A DNA stretch of 45,194 nucleotides from an uncultured Lachnospiraceae bacterium (GCA_902779395.1 CACZBK010000026.1:1-45194), one strand, 5' to 3'. Positions 28,801 through 38,837 are shown, numbered from the stretch's first letter. The notes: generated by a model from the sequence alone, not told the origin. Made by a program: numbers and translations.

Positions 28801-30579
28801 ATGAGTGAAGAAGTCAACAGTCTGGTTTTTGGTATATGGTTTTTGGCAGGGGCCGCATTGGTCTTCTGGATGCAGGCAGGGTTTGCAATGGTCGAGACAG
28901 GCTTTGCAAGAGCAAAGAATTCGGGAAATATTCTTATGAAGAACCTGATGGATTTCTGCATCGGTACCGTCACATTCATCCTTATAGGTTTCGGATTGTT
29001 TCTTGGTGAGGATGTGATGGGCTTTATCGGTAAGCCCGGTTTTGATGTTTTTACCGCATACGAAAGTTTTGACTGGTCGAACTTTATATTTAATCTTGTT
29101 TTCTGTGCGACCACCGCAACGATCGTATCCGGTGCAATGGCAGAGAGAACTAAGTTTTTAAGCTACTGTGTATATTCGGCTATCATTTCTGGTTTGATCT
29201 ATCCGATCGAAGCACACTGGACCTGGGGTGGCGGCTGGCTGGCACAGATGGGATTCCATGATTTCGCAGGATCCAACTGTATACATATGGTAGGCGGTAT
29301 CTGCGCGCTGATCGGTGCAAAGATGGTAGGACCCAGGATCGGAAAGTTCGTTAAGGATAAGAGCGGAAAGATAACCAAGGTAAACGCATTCCCCGGACAT
29401 AACCTTCCGATCGGTGCACTGGGTGTATTTATCCTCTGGCTTGGCTGGTACGGATTTAACGGTGCAGCCGCAGCTTCACTGGATGAGCTGGCAAGCATCT
29501 TCGTGACCACTACCATAGCACCTGCGATAGCTACCGTGGTATGTATGATCTTTACCTGGATCAAATATGGTAAGCCTGATGTAAGTATGTGTCTCAATGC
29601 TTCACTGGCCGGCCTGGTGGCGATCACCGCTCCCTGTGATGTGTGTGATGCATTCGGTGCCATCATAATAGGTGCTGTAGCAGGTCTGCTGGTAGTATTC
29701 GGTGTATGGTTCCTTGATAACAAAGCTCATATCGATGATCCGGTCGGTGCTGTAGCAGTGCATATGATGAACGGTATCTGGGGTACTTTATCGGTAGGTC
29801 TGTTTGCAACAGAGACAGCACCCGCATTTGCAAGAGGATACGGTGACGGCCTGGCATTCGGAGCCAATCAGATAGCAGGCAAAGGACTCTTCTACGGCGG
29901 CGGATTTGAACTGCTGGGAATACAGGCAGTAGGCATGTTATCAACCGCAGCATGGACCGTCATCACTATAATCATCACGTTTGCGGTCATCAGGGCGATC
30001 TTCGGCTTAAGAGTATCTGAAGAAGAAGAGATCACCGGTCTGGATGCGACCGAACATGGCCTGGCAAGTGCTTATTCGGGCTTCGCTATCATGGATGTTG
30101 CAGGCTCTATGACGATGGATGTAAACGAGAATACTAACCTGGGCAGTGACAGTTATGATGAAGCGAGCGAAGCTAAGCGTAAAGCTTCGGTACCTGTTGT
30201 AAAGGCTCCGGATATAGAAGATACCGGGATCTACAAGGTAGTCATAGTTGCAAAGATGTCGCGTTACGAACATCTTAAGAAAGTAATGAACGATCTGGGT
30301 GTTACCGGAATGACTGTGACAAATGTTATGGGATGCGGCATACAGAAGGGCGCCGGTGAAAGGTACCGTGGTGTTGAAGTGGATGCTACGCTGCTGCCAA
30401 AGGTAAAAGTTGAAGTGGTAGTAAGTGCGATCCCCGTTGATTATGTGGTGGATGCAGCTAAGAAAGCGCTCTATACCGGACACATCGGTGACGGAAAGAT
30501 ATTCGTATATAACGTAAACCGTGTGGTCAAGATAAGAACGGGAGAGGAAGGTTACGACGCATTGCAGGATGTGGAGTAA
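28801..30579 (+). CDS. Ammonium transporter fused to a C-terminal P-II domain
   Basis: This 592-residue membrane protein has two parts. Residues 1 to about 410 form an Amt/Mep channel of about 11 membrane segments, with NCIHMVGGICALIGAKMVGPR and VAVHMMNGIWGTLSVG supplying the twin pore histidines. A linker of about 60 residues (ending KAPDIEDTG) joins a complete P-II domain at about 475-592: VTGMTVTNVMGCGIQKG, LLPKVKVEVVV, GDGKIFVYNV and RIRTGEEG-like KIRTGEEGYDAL. P-II proteins normally bind Amt from the cytoplasm to close the pore, so here the gate is covalently attached. It resembles the separate GlnK of this window. AGAGGAGGAAG precedes the ATG. Fused Amt-PII proteins are known but uncommon. 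Confidence 0.93.
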   Translation: MSEEVNSLVFGIWFLAGAALVFWMQAGFAMVETGFARAKNSGNILMKNLMDFCIGTVTFILIGFGLFLGEDVMGFIGKPGFDVFTAYESFDWSNFIFNLVFCATTATIVSGAMAERTKFLSYCVYSAIISGLIYPIEAHWTWGGGWLAQMGFHDFAGSNCIHMVGGICALIGAKMVGPRIGKFVKDKSGKITKVNAFPGHNLPIGALGVFILWLGWYGFNGAAAASLDELASIFVTTTIAPAIATVVCMIFTWIKYGKPDVSMCLNASLAGLVAITAPCDVCDAFGAIIIGAVAGLLVVFGVWFLDNKAHIDDPVGAVAVHMMNGIWGTLSVGLFATETAPAFARGYGDGLAFGANQIAGKGLFYGGGFELLGIQAVGMLSTAAWTVITIIITFAVIRAIFGLRVSEEEEITGLDATEHGLASAYSGFAIMDVAGSMTMDVNENTNLGSDSYDEASEAKRKASVPVVKAPDIEDTGIYKVVIVAKMSRYEHLKKVMNDLGVTGMTVTNVMGCGIQKGAGERYRGVEVDATLLPKVKVEVVVSAIPVDYVVDAAKKALYTGHIGDGKIFVYNVNRVVKIRTGEEGYDALQDVE

Positions 30580-30599
30580 GCTGAACTGAAGATTAAATC

Positions 30600-30716
30600 C
30601 TAAAGATCCCTCACAATGTTTCGGGATGACAGATAAGCTGTAAATCCCGGAATGGTTGAAGGATCTTTATGGCGTTTTATGCGGGTATTATTCTGAGCTG
30701 AGCGGGGAATCTTTGT
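30600..30716. repeat. Degenerate GGGATGACA/CTGAG repeat after amt
   Basis: AAAGATCC near 30603 pairs with GGATCTTT at 30661-30668, and TTCGGGAT pairs with ATCCCGGAA inside. ATTCTGAGC...GGGGAATCTT (about 30690-30713) is a second half-copy. The long stem may terminate amt transcription. It belongs to the family at 867, 12582 and 43340. Confidence 0.6.
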
Positions 30717-30743
30717 GACATATAATATAAGGAGGGTAAGATC

Positions 30744-32150
30744 ATGAATGGCATGATCCATGAAGAATGCGGAGTTTTCGGGATCTGGCAGAAAGAGGAT
30801 GCCGATCTGGCAAGACTCTTATATCACGGACTGACAGCGCTGCAGCACAGAGGGCAGGAGGCTGCGGGTATAGCAGTGAATACGGACCGTGTGATCAGTT
30901 ATCACAAGGGGCTGGGATTGGTGCATGAAGTGTTTGATGATCCGGAGCTTGATAAGCTGGGACACGGGAACATAGCGGTCGGCCATGTAAGATACTCTAC
31001 CAGCGGAAGTAACAGCGTGATCAATGCACAGCCGATGGTCGTAAAGCATGTTAAGGGACAGCTGGCACTGTGCCACAACGGTAACCTTACCAATTCATTT
31101 GAACTTCGCAGAAAGCTGGAATTATCGGGATGCATTTTTCAGACAACCAGCGATACGGAGGTTATATCGTACCTTATAACCAGAAACCGTTTAAACACCC
31201 CGTCTATAGAAGCTGCTGTTGAAAAAACAATGGATGAACTGACGGGAGCATATTCACTGGTGATGATGTCTCCGGCTAAGATGATAGGCTGCAGAGATCC
31301 GCACGGGCTGCGGCCTTTGTGTCTCGGGACTACACAAGAGAGCGGCTATGTTCTGGCGTCTGAAAGCTGTGCTCTGGATGCGGTGGGAGCAAGGTATGTG
31401 AGAGAGCTTGATCCCGGGGAGATCGTCGTTATCGATAAGGATGGGATAAGGAGCATAAAAACTCACTGTAATAAAGAGGCACACAGGATATGCGTGTTTG
31501 AATATATCTATTTTGCAAGGCCTGATTCGGTTATAGAAGGTGTAAGCGTACATGAAGCAAGACGCCGTGCAGGGGCCTTTCTCGCAAAAGAACATCCTGC
31601 GGAGGCTGATCTGGTAATGGGCGTACCGGATTCCGGGCTGGATGCGGCAATGGGTTATGCCGAGGCAACAGGAATACCCTACGGCATGGGGCTTGTAAAG
31701 AACAAATATATAGGCAGGACTTTTATAGCCCCCGATCAGAACAGCAGGGATAAGCTTGTCAGGCTTAAGTTAAATACCATAGATTCGGTTATCAAAGGCA
31801 AAAGGATCGTGCTTATAGATGACAGCATCGTAAGGGGGACTACCAGTGCCCGTATCGTAAAACTGATCAGACAGGCAGGAGCCAAAGAGGTACATATGAG
31901 GATATCGGCACCGCCGTTTCTGTTTCCATGCTATTACGGAACGGATATTGATTCAAAGAACAGCCTGATTGCCAACGGACACAGTGTTATAGATATCGCA
32001 AAGATGATAGATGTGGATTCGCTCGGGTTCCTTTCTGTGGAAAATGCTCTTAGACTGGCAGGCGATGATAAGAACGTATGCGCTGCCTGTTTTAACGGAG
32101 ACTATCCTGCCGGGGCACCGGAGCATGCTGAAAAGGACAGATTTGAGTGA
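30744..32150 (+). CDS. purF: Amidophosphoribosyltransferase
   Basis: This 468-residue enzyme makes phosphoribosylamine from PRPP and glutamine, the first committed step of purine synthesis. The class II glutaminase nucleophile is Cys9 (HEECGVFGIW), so a short propeptide is cleaved. The PRPP site is RIVLIDDSIVRGTTSARIV near residue 353. The Bacillus-type [4Fe-4S] ligands are present: HRICVFEYIYF, FPCYYGTD and NVCAACFNG. An AGGAGGG site precedes the ATG; TATAAT at 30721 is too close to be an obvious promoter, so it may be read through from amt. The stop codon lies in a palindromic repeat shared with the convergent gene. Confidence 0.96.
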   Translation: MNGMIHEECGVFGIWQKEDADLARLLYHGLTALQHRGQEAAGIAVNTDRVISYHKGLGLVHEVFDDPELDKLGHGNIAVGHVRYSTSGSNSVINAQPMVVKHVKGQLALCHNGNLTNSFELRRKLELSGCIFQTTSDTEVISYLITRNRLNTPSIEAAVEKTMDELTGAYSLVMMSPAKMIGCRDPHGLRPLCLGTTQESGYVLASESCALDAVGARYVRELDPGEIVVIDKDGIRSIKTHCNKEAHRICVFEYIYFARPDSVIEGVSVHEARRRAGAFLAKEHPAEADLVMGVPDSGLDAAMGYAEATGIPYGMGLVKNKYIGRTFIAPDQNSRDKLVRLKLNTIDSVIKGKRIVLIDDSIVRGTTSARIVKLIRQAGAKEVHMRISAPPFLFPCYYGTDIDSKNSLIANGHSVIDIAKMIDVDSLGFLSVENALRLAGDDKNVCAACFNGDYPAGAPEHAEKDRFE

Positions 32151-32178
32151 GGACAGGGGGACCGTCCCCGCGTCCTCA
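32148..32178. repeat. GGGGAC palindrome between convergent genes
   Basis: TGAGGACAGGGGGAC is followed by CGTCCCCGCGTCCTCA, a near-perfect palindrome of 31 bases. Its left TGA is the purF stop, and its right TCA is the stop of the minus-strand gene. It may act as a two-way transcription barrier. Confidence 0.85.
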
Positions 32179-33933
32179 AAGTGTATAAACGAAAATAGTA
32201 TACGGACTGCCGGGATCGGTATATACTCCCGATGTTTTCAGACCAAGTTCTTCGGAGTTGCTTATCTCAACACGGGAAAGAATGTAGCGGCAGTCCAAAG
32301 ACCGTAAGATACTCATATCTATAAGAAGTCTGTGATCGGTAAATGCCACATTTCTAAGGGGTTCATAGGTGTTTTCATCTGAAGCTGAATAAAGACATAC
32401 CCGTGCTCCCCATTCATTGTAATACTGCGCCATGGAAGGAGAGCCGGCCAGTGCCGGTGCTATAAGTCTGCTCCAGGTATCTTTATATTCCTGCGAATAC
32501 ATACCCAGATAGCCGTCTATTGTGGAAAATCCGTTGTAATCAAGGATACCGGGATGAAAGCCGAAAGCGGCACACCATTCGCCGTTATATCCCAGGTCAT
32601 TTTTTATATTGTCAAAAAGTTCTTCAGAAAAGAATTCATCATAATCAAGATAAGTAGTTTCTTTGTTTTTTATCAGACGATATGCCTGATTATAAAGCGT
32701 ATAATAAAAGTCATTATACATCTGAGGGAAGAGCATTGTGATCAGGAGTGCAGCGCAGGCTGCGAAATCTGCCCAGCGTCTGCTGTGAAGCTTATTAAAG
32801 CGATATAGTTTGACACAGATGATCGTAAGTTCCAGATACCACAGGCAGGGATTCAGAAAGCTCGTACGTCCGAAATTGAACCCCTCAAGCTGCGGAATGA
32901 GCTTTTCTACAAGGCCGTATACCGGTCTGTAGAAATAGAGACCATAGATAAGACTGTTAATGAGGATCATAATGAATATGATGTTTAAGGGATCTTTTAG
33001 GATCTGATCTTTTTTCTTAGAACGGATATAGCGCACATTTACAATGAACAGTGCTATGAGAGTGACAGGCAGTATAAGAAAGCTGTGATCGTCCTGTTCA
33101 TGAAAAGCCGGATTTAGAAAGGCTGTGACCGCCGCTTTAAGTGCACCTCCCAAGGAAAGTGAATCGTGAACCATGCTTCCGCGGATGGTAACGGTATCGC
33201 TAAAGAGCATCTCCTTAAAAAGTCTGTATTCGAAACATACATAACCAAGAGACAGAACGATCACTGACAGGAATATCTTAACAGGAAAACGCTTATCCCT
33301 GATCCATAATACTATCACGGCTATGCATACCCAGGCCAGGATGAAAAATCCGTGATAGGAAAAATAGGATACAAAAGGATAGCAGAATACTCCAAAATAG
33401 AGTGGCAGGATCTTTTTGATCCCGCTGTCTTTAGAGATATAAAGCCTGCGAAGCAGAAAGATGATAAGTGGTATGGAAGTAAAAGCTATACCATATGCCG
33501 GGAAGACCGGTATAAGACCATAGGCAAGGCCGCATAGCAGCACAGGAGCTTTACACTGTTCATAGTCTTTTTGGAGAACATCTTTTGCCAGCAGGCGGAT
33601 GGAAAACAAACCCATAAAGATCTTTAGGGTGTACCCGGTCAGATATGCCGCTAAAGGCGGTAAAAAAACAAATGGGAGATTGTATAAGGAAAATTCCGTG
33701 CCGAAAAAATCCCTGGGTACTCCGTGAAGTATCGGAACATCCGTGTTTTGCGCAAACCACAGACCATGGTATTTAAGAGCGGCGAAATGAGCCACAAAAA
33801 GATCCAGATTATCATGGACCTGTATATAGGATGAACCGCGGAAGATCAGGAAAAGCAGTGCCTGAGCGGCCAATACTGCGATAATGATATAATAAAACCA
33901 ATGTTCTTTGAAATTTGTCTTTGTTTTTTTCAT
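32176..33933 (-). CDS. Large polytopic membrane protein of unknown function (possible DUF6044/GT-C-like)
   Basis: This protein of about 585 residues starts MKKTKTNFKEHWFYYIII and has at least ten hydrophobic segments. After the first comes an extracytoplasmic loop (SSYIQVHDNLDLFVAHFAALKYHG) whose acidic DNLD resembles the catalytic loop of GT-C glycosyltransferases or YfhO-like proteins. The C-terminal third is a soluble extracellular-looking domain (GEWCAAFGFHPGILDYNGFSTIDGYLGMY). I think of the DUF6044 family, with low certainty. ATG 33933 has a weak ribosome site; the frame stays open to a TTG at 33969, close after a strong GGAGGAGAG and a six-codon ORF. A cell-surface sugar role is plausible. 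Confidence 0.7.
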   Translation of the reverse strand: MKKTKTNFKEHWFYYIIIAVLAAQALLFLIFRGSSYIQVHDNLDLFVAHFAALKYHGLWFAQNTDVPILHGVPRDFFGTEFSLYNLPFVFLPPLAAYLTGYTLKIFMGLFSIRLLAKDVLQKDYEQCKAPVLLCGLAYGLIPVFPAYGIAFTSIPLIIFLLRRLYISKDSGIKKILPLYFGVFCYPFVSYFSYHGFFILAWVCIAVIVLWIRDKRFPVKIFLSVIVLSLGYVCFEYRLFKEMLFSDTVTIRGSMVHDSLSLGGALKAAVTAFLNPAFHEQDDHSFLILPVTLIALFIVNVRYIRSKKKDQILKDPLNIIFIMILINSLIYGLYFYRPVYGLVEKLIPQLEGFNFGRTSFLNPCLWYLELTIICVKLYRFNKLHSRRWADFAACAALLITMLFPQMYNDFYYTLYNQAYRLIKNKETTYLDYDEFFSEELFDNIKNDLGYNGEWCAAFGFHPGILDYNGFSTIDGYLGMYSQEYKDTWSRLIAPALAGSPSMAQYYNEWGARVCLYSASDENTYEPLRNVAFTDHRLLIDMSILRSLDCRYILSRVEISNSEELGLKTSGVYTDPGSPYTIFVYTL

Positions 33934-34007
33934 AAAGAAGATGATATACCGAAGAAGAATGAAAGTCAAATCAGAAAACCATGAGAGACATCTCTCCTCC
34001 TGTTTTC

Positions 34008-34037
34008 ATTGTAAAATAAGGGAGGGAGTGGTAGAAT
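34008..34037 (+). promoter_or_regulatory. hinT promoter, with mirror-image promoter on the other strand
   Basis: Plus strand: TTGTAA (34009-34014), 17 bases, TAGAAT (34032-34037). Reading the same DNA on the minus strand gives TTCTAC (34036-34031), 17 bases, TACAAT (34013-34008), facing the membrane-protein gene. One stretch may therefore serve both divergent genes. Confidence 0.55.
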
Positions 34038-34148
34038 AAAAAGGAATCTACCGCTTCGTACTGAAGGACAGATGTGATGTGTCTGTAATGAATTGACCGG
34101 AGGCAGTGTGGGATCAAAGCATAAAACGTAAGATGGAGGAAATGATAA

Positions 34149-34493
34149 ATGGATGGATGTTTATTCTGTAAGATAGTATGCGGAGAGATACCTTCCGCAA
34201 AGGTATTTGAGGATGAGGTGTCCTATGCATTCAGGGATATAAATCCCCAGGCGCCGGTACATATACTTATAGTGCCGAAAAAGCATATAGATTCTTGTGC
34301 CGTGCTGGATGGTGCGGATGAAGCACTTGTAGGAAGGATATTTACAAATATAGCAAAGATCGCCAAGGATGAAGGCCTGGACAAAGGCTTTCGTGTGATA
34401 AGTAACAGCGGTGATGATGCAGGGCAGACCGTACATCATCTGCATTTCCACATACTTGCCGGCAAGAATATGGGAGAAGGTCTGGTCCCTTAA
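34149..34493 (+). CDS. hinT: HIT family protein (histidine triad nucleotide-binding hydrolase)
   Basis: This 114-residue protein has the HINT pattern: CLFCKIVCGEIPSAKVFED at the start, FRDINPQAPVHILIVPKKHI in the middle and the histidine triad QTVHHLHFHILAGKNMG near residues 96-103. Family enzymes hydrolyse purine nucleoside phosphoramidates. The two CxxC/Cys residues at the start fit the zinc-site subgroup. GGAGGA is eight bases upstream of the ATG. It stands alone between minus-strand genes and is closed by a two-way terminator. Confidence 0.93.
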   Translation: MDGCLFCKIVCGEIPSAKVFEDEVSYAFRDINPQAPVHILIVPKKHIDSCAVLDGADEALVGRIFTNIAKIAKDEGLDKGFRVISNSGDDAGQTVHHLHFHILAGKNMGEGLVP

Positions 34494-34527
34494 ATAAAGG
34501 GAACCATAGTACAGGAACACAGGGATC

Positions 34528-34562
34528 AAAAAAAGCAGCCCGGTAAGTGAGCTGCTTTTTAA
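34528..34562. terminator. Bidirectional intrinsic terminator
   Basis: AAAAAAAGCAGC and GCTGCTTTTTAA form a hairpin with a T run on each strand. It lies between convergent hinT and the minus-strand phosphoglycerol-transferase-like gene. Confidence 0.85.
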
Positions 34563-34568
34563 TTAGAT

Positions 34569-37190
34569 TCAGTCTTCAAACCAGGCCGGATCGGGCTGCC
34601 AGTTGGGATCGGGATCATGATCCGGAAGCCACACATCTTCCTGTTGCTGCTGTTGTTGCTGTTGTTGCTGTTGTTGCTGCTGTTGGGCAGCTTCGGCATC
34701 GGCAGCTTCGGCAGCTGCGGCAGCGGCGGCTTCAGCTGCAGCACGGGCAGCTTCGGCAGCAGCTTCATCAGCATATATACGCTTGCTGTTTTCCTCACGT
34801 GCCAGTTCTTCTTTTGCTTCATCTTCTGTGAGGAGTCCCGCATTCTTCCAGGTGAAGAAGTAAAAATTGCTCTTGATCAGGTTGAGTGCCGCGGAATACT
34901 CACTGCTGGTATAATCAACCATTGCATCAAAGTAAGCATCAAGCTCTTTATCGGTAAAATCATCTGCAGCAGGAGACCAGGTCTTCTGACCGGTTGATTT
35001 GTCATAAGAGACATATTCGGTGATAAAGCTTCCGTTATAGAGGCGTGCTCTGTGTATACCGTCTGAAAATACATCGGTACCCATGTACATACGTGAATCA
35101 AAATCAATATTAAACAGATTCAGCACGGTAGGAAGTATATCTACATTGCAGCAGTATGTGTCGCATTTAATGGGCTCTTTGATACCGGCATTATATATGA
35201 TACACGTGGAGTGACTCTTCTCAAAGGTATCAGGAAGGGTTCCACCGTTTATCTCGGTGACTGACGGATCCGAAAGATAATAGGGATAATGATCTCCGGC
35301 AAGGACGATAACGGTGTTATCAAGCTGACCTTCTTCTTCAAGGCGTTTAAGAAGTGTCTCCATAGCAAGTTCCAGTTCATATTCGCCGCAGAAGTAACCT
35401 AAGACTTCGTCTGATTTATATTTTCCGTTGGCACGTTCACGGACGACATCGATATTTTTGCGATACATAAAGTTAGATGCATTGTAAGGTCCGTGACCGC
35501 TGAAAGTCATATAGTAAGCAAGGAAGCGTTCCCTTTCAATATAATCATCCATTGACTGTTCTATCATTTCCAGATCGGAAGCGGGCCATGAACTGGTAAA
35601 TACCATGCCGTTTCCCAGGAATTTCATATGCTGGTATCCGAGGTTAGGCCAGGAATAGCAGCGTTTGTAATAATCGCCATAGTAATTATGGTATGCATAG
35701 CTTTCAACGTCCTCTACGCTGTCAAAAAGATCACCCAGTCCATAGGGCATGAAAACATTGGCAGACTGGGGGAAGGATCCCACAGCGGTACCGGCCATGG
35801 CAAAACGGGAAACATCCGGCCACAGTGAGGTTGAAAAAGCATACTCACCGTTAGTAGTGGTGTTGGGGAAACTGTTATAAAAGTTCTCGAGGACTATCCC
35901 GTTATTTGCCATTTTGTAAAGAGTGGGAGTGATGTCTTTATCGATCCCGTACTTTGAAAAAGCTTCCGCACATATATATATAAGGTTATGACCTTCGAAA
36001 AGGCCGGTATATTCATTGGTTTCGGTAGGAACTCTTGATGCAAAGTAATCGCAGAGTGATGCAGTAGTTGCATCGTTTGTCATTTCCTTAAGGGCAGTGA
36101 AGTCTATATCTTCATCTACCCAGGGATGGATGTCTATGGTGTTTTCAGAAACAGCTGCCTCATTTGCGGATGAGGTATTCTCCTTTCCTGTTGCAAGAAT
36201 ATTTGCAGAGGGAGCGGAGGCTGATTTTTTGCCAAGGTCTATGGCAGCCATGTCAACTGTGGTGATAGGTGATGCAGCATCGCTGTCGGTGCCAAGATAA
36301 TACGCTGAAGCTTCTACCAGCGTGGTGGTAAGGGTACCAAGACGGATAGAACTTGAATCCGTATCTGCAAATGCATCTTTAAACACATAATAAGCGGAAT
36401 CACGATCTCTGCCGCCAAGTGCAAGAGCAACTCCGCCTATGGTCCATAAACCGAATGCGGCTGCCATGCAAAGAGGGTGAAGCCACAGTTTATAAGCACC
36501 GCCGGGCAGGGGCGCAGCCTGTCCTTCCTTTTCGGAAGGAAGGTGTATGAAAGAAAGCACTATTGTTGCTATAAGCGGTATGCACATAAGGATAAGATGC
36601 GGGATGGAGCTTATCAGGATATCCTTTATGGTCCAGCCGAAATTGCCCATGGCTTCACCGCCCATATTCATAAGTGAAACGGATAAGAGCGAACCTGAAA
36701 GTCTGTAATAGATCAGTTGGGCAAAGTAATAAAAACCAAGGCCGAATACCACTACTGAAGCGAGAATGCCGTTTATTCGCGGATGTTTTTTAAACCATCC
36801 GCAGAGTGACGCACAGAACAGAGCCTGTGCGGGGACAAATGCGAGAAGCGGGAGATTGGCTCGTGTAAAACTCCCGGAGATATCTATCCTGATAAGGAAT
36901 TCGTAATAGATGATAGTTACAAAAAAGAGGATGAAATAAACTAATATCTGACCATTACCGAAGCGTGCAGGCCATGCAGTGTATTTTGAGGCAAATGCGG
37001 GAGTATCTTCATCCAAAGAAGTGTCTTCCGTATTTTGTGTTTCATCCTGTAATATATTTTCGCTGATCTCTTCTGTAACTGCTTCCTGTGCAGTTTCGGA
37101 AACGGCGGGATCCTCTATGATCGGAAGAGTTCCCGTTTCCATTGCATCCATATCTATGATGTTTATATCGTTTTCGTTATTTGCTTTCAT
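34569..37190 (-). CDS. LTA-synthase-like membrane sulfatase-fold enzyme with poly-Ala/poly-Gln tail
   Basis: This protein of about 873 residues has an acidic N-terminal cytoplasmic region, roughly five to six membrane segments and a large extracellular alkaline-phosphatase-fold domain. The LtaS-type active site is visible: Glu in [10 protein letters not shown], the nucleophile Thr in [16 protein letters not shown], His in TFSGHGPYN and the Asp-His pair in LAGDHYPYY. Such enzymes move glycerol phosphate from phosphatidylglycerol to a teichoic acid or other glycopolymer. After the domain comes a 70-residue tail: Glu/Arg/Ala helix, a nearly pure Ala stretch, 15 consecutive Gln (bases 34641-34685) and a DPDPNW end. 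ATG 37190 overlaps the preceding gene by 14 bases and has AGGA upstream; the in-frame start at 37235 is less likely. The precise acceptor is unknown. Confidence 0.85.
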   Translation of the reverse strand: MKANNENDINIIDMDAMETGTLPIIEDPAVSETAQEAVTEEISENILQDETQNTEDTSLDEDTPAFASKYTAWPARFGNGQILVYFILFFVTIIYYEFLIRIDISGSFTRANLPLLAFVPAQALFCASLCGWFKKHPRINGILASVVVFGLGFYYFAQLIYYRLSGSLLSVSLMNMGGEAMGNFGWTIKDILISSIPHLILMCIPLIATIVLSFIHLPSEKEGQAAPLPGGAYKLWLHPLCMAAAFGLWTIGGVALALGGRDRDSAYYVFKDAFADTDSSSIRLGTLTTTLVEASAYYLGTDSDAASPITTVDMAAIDLGKKSASAPSANILATGKENTSSANEAAVSENTIDIHPWVDEDIDFTALKEMTNDATTASLCDYFASRVPTETNEYTGLFEGHNLIYICAEAFSKYGIDKDITPTLYKMANNGIVLENFYNSFPNTTTNGEYAFSTSLWPDVSRFAMAGTAVGSFPQSANVFMPYGLGDLFDSVEDVESYAYHNYYGDYYKRCYSWPNLGYQHMKFLGNGMVFTSSWPASDLEMIEQSMDDYIERERFLAYYMTFSGHGPYNASNFMYRKNIDVVRERANGKYKSDEVLGYFCGEYELELAMETLLKRLEEEGQLDNTVIVLAGDHYPYYLSDPSVTEINGGTLPDTFEKSHSTCIIYNAGIKEPIKCDTYCCNVDILPTVLNLFNIDFDSRMYMGTDVFSDGIHRARLYNGSFITEYVSYDKSTGQKTWSPAADDFTDKELDAYFDAMVDYTSSEYSAALNLIKSNFYFFTWKNAGLLTEDEAKEELAREENSKRIYADEAAAEAARAAAEAAAAAAAEAADAEAAQQQQQQQQQQQQQQQEDVWLPDHDPDPNWQPDPAWFED
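34641..34685. repeat. CAG/CAA trinucleotide tract (poly-Gln)
   Basis: Fifteen consecutive Gln codons (CAG and CAA mixed) lie in the minus-strand gene, followed by an Ala-rich GCN stretch. Such tracts can vary in length by slippage. Confidence 0.9.
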
Positions 37191-38742
37191 GATATCCTGA
37201 CTCTGTATTGACTGACCAAATGTTGCTCTTATCACTTGTGCCGCTCAGGATGTTCTTAACAGTCTCAAAAGAGGTGCACATTGAGTGATCCAGGTTATTA
37301 TAACGATGCTGGCCGTTACGGCCCACGCAGTAAAGATTATCTATAGAGCTTAAATAAGCAGTGAGCTTATCCATATGCTCATAGGTATCGAAATAAGCGG
37401 GATAGGCCTTTTTGACCTTCTCCTCATGATAGTCGAGTACATCGCTCTTTTTGGCAACGATGCCAAGACGTATCATATCTTTGATCGCAAAGCGGGCAAA
37501 TTCTTCTTCGCTCATATTCCACCAGTCACTGCCTTCCTGGCAGAAGTATTCAAGTCCTATCCACACGGTATTTTCAAGATCCTTTACCATGTAGGGAGAC
37601 CAGTTGTTGTATATCTGAAAGCGGCCCATTTCTATGCCCTTATCATGTACATAAACCCAGTTATCGGGGATTATGTTGCTGATGGTCTTCATCTTGGTTT
37701 GGTTTTTGAGCAGAAGCTTATCAACAGGGATAAGCACACCTAAAGTGATATAGTCACGGTAGGGGAGCCCTTCTGCGATCACCTGCATATCTGCCGGAAC
37801 ATCATTCATTCCGTGTACAAGGTCTTTGACCGGCATGGAGGAGATGAGTATATCTGCTTCGATCCGCTTTTTTCCGTTGGGTACTTCTACGTCAACGGAG
37901 GTGATGTGATCGTTTTCGTCCTTGTTTATGCCGACTACACGGTGCTGCGTGAGGATCTGTCCGCCTTTTTTCTTTATCTCTTCGGCGGTAACGTCCCAGA
38001 GCTGACCGGGACCCAGCTTTGGATATTTAAACTCTTCTATAAGAGAGGTCTCAACCTTGCGTTTTTTACCCTTCTTCTGAGGAATGAGCTTTCCGAACAT
38101 ATCCTTAAGGATAGCGGTAATGGACAATCCTTTTACACGCTGGCTGCCCCAGTCGGGTGCGATGACAGAAGGGTGGCGTCCCCAGAGATTTTCCGTGTAT
38201 CGTTCAAAAAACATGCTGTAGAGCTTACGCCCGAAGCGGTTGATATAAAAATCCTCAAGGGAATTCTCCTTGCGTTTATGTATAAGTGTTACCATATAGG
38301 AGATACCGACCTGAAGAGTGGTAAAAAAGCCCATATCCGCCAGTGTGCGGAATTTTAGTGAGATAGGATAATCGAAAAACTTTTTATTAAAGAAGATACG
38401 GGAAACACGTCGACGTGTCAGCATAACCTTATCTTCTTTTTCGGGATCGGGATTGCCCTTTACAAGAGGAACATGTACGCGCAGTTTCCTGTAATCCCTG
38501 GCTGAGCGTCCCTGCATGGGGAGCATCTTATCCCACCATTCGTTTACTTCATCTACTTTGGAAAAGAAGCGGTGACCGCCCATATCCATGCGGTTACCTT
38601 TATAATCCACGGTCTTGCAGATACCGCCCATGGCGGTAGATTCTTCAAGAACGGTCACTTCATATTCATTACTTTTATCAAGCAGTTCGTATGCAGCGGT
38701 AAGTCCTGCAGGACCGGCGCCGATTATAACGACTTTTTTCAT
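37177..38742 (-). CDS. FAD-dependent oxidoreductase related to UDP-galactopyranose mutase/amine oxidase family
   Basis: This flavoprotein of about 521 residues has [19 protein letters not shown] at the N-terminus, [22 protein letters not shown] (a typical FAD-contact region) and a C-terminal [18 protein letters not shown] that closes the flavin site. The closest class I recognise is UDP-galactopyranose-mutase-like and protoporphyrinogen-oxidase-like proteins found in polysaccharide clusters; a sugar-nucleotide or lipid-sugar role is inferred. ATG 38742 (MKKVV) with AGGAT upstream is chosen; 58 upstream in-frame residues lack family character. It is followed by an overlap with the LTA-synthase-like gene, so the two are probably coupled. 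Confidence 0.8.
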   Translation of the reverse strand: MKKVVIIGAGPAGLTAAYELLDKSNEYEVTVLEESTAMGGICKTVDYKGNRMDMGGHRFFSKVDEVNEWWDKMLPMQGRSARDYRKLRVHVPLVKGNPDPEKEDKVMLTRRRVSRIFFNKKFFDYPISLKFRTLADMGFFTTLQVGISYMVTLIHKRKENSLEDFYINRFGRKLYSMFFERYTENLWGRHPSVIAPDWGSQRVKGLSITAILKDMFGKLIPQKKGKKRKVETSLIEEFKYPKLGPGQLWDVTAEEIKKKGGQILTQHRVVGINKDENDHITSVDVEVPNGKKRIEADILISSMPVKDLVHGMNDVPADMQVIAEGLPYRDYITLGVLIPVDKLLLKNQTKMKTISNIIPDNWVYVHDKGIEMGRFQIYNNWSPYMVKDLENTVWIGLEYFCQEGSDWWNMSEEEFARFAIKDMIRLGIVAKKSDVLDYHEEKVKKAYPAYFDTYEHMDKLTAYLSSIDNLYCVGRNGQHRYNNLDHSMCTSFETVKNILSGTSDKSNIWSVNTESGYHESK

Positions 38743-38772
38743 TATCCTGTTCCCCCGACAAAAACGTTGTCT

Positions 38773-38801
38773 AATATAACACAATCCTAAATATTTTACA
38801 A
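38773..38801 (-). promoter_or_regulatory. Promoter for the flavoprotein/LTA-synthase-like pair
   Basis: On the minus strand TTGTAA (38801-38796) and TATATT (38778-38773) are separated by 17 bases, about 30 bases before the start codon. Confidence 0.6.
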
Positions 38802-38837
38802 CAATAATCTTTGAATGTAAATTGCTTTGACATCGGT

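Noticed and set aside
30721-30726. TATAAT as a purF promoter
   Set aside because: It lies so close to the ribosome site that transcription would start within it, and no -35 is present at a usable distance.
34547-34997. Plus-strand Leu- or Val/Arg-rich ORFs opposite the poly-Gln/poly-Ala tail
   Set aside because: They are mirror translations of the trinucleotide tract, have no ribosome site and lack any family pattern.
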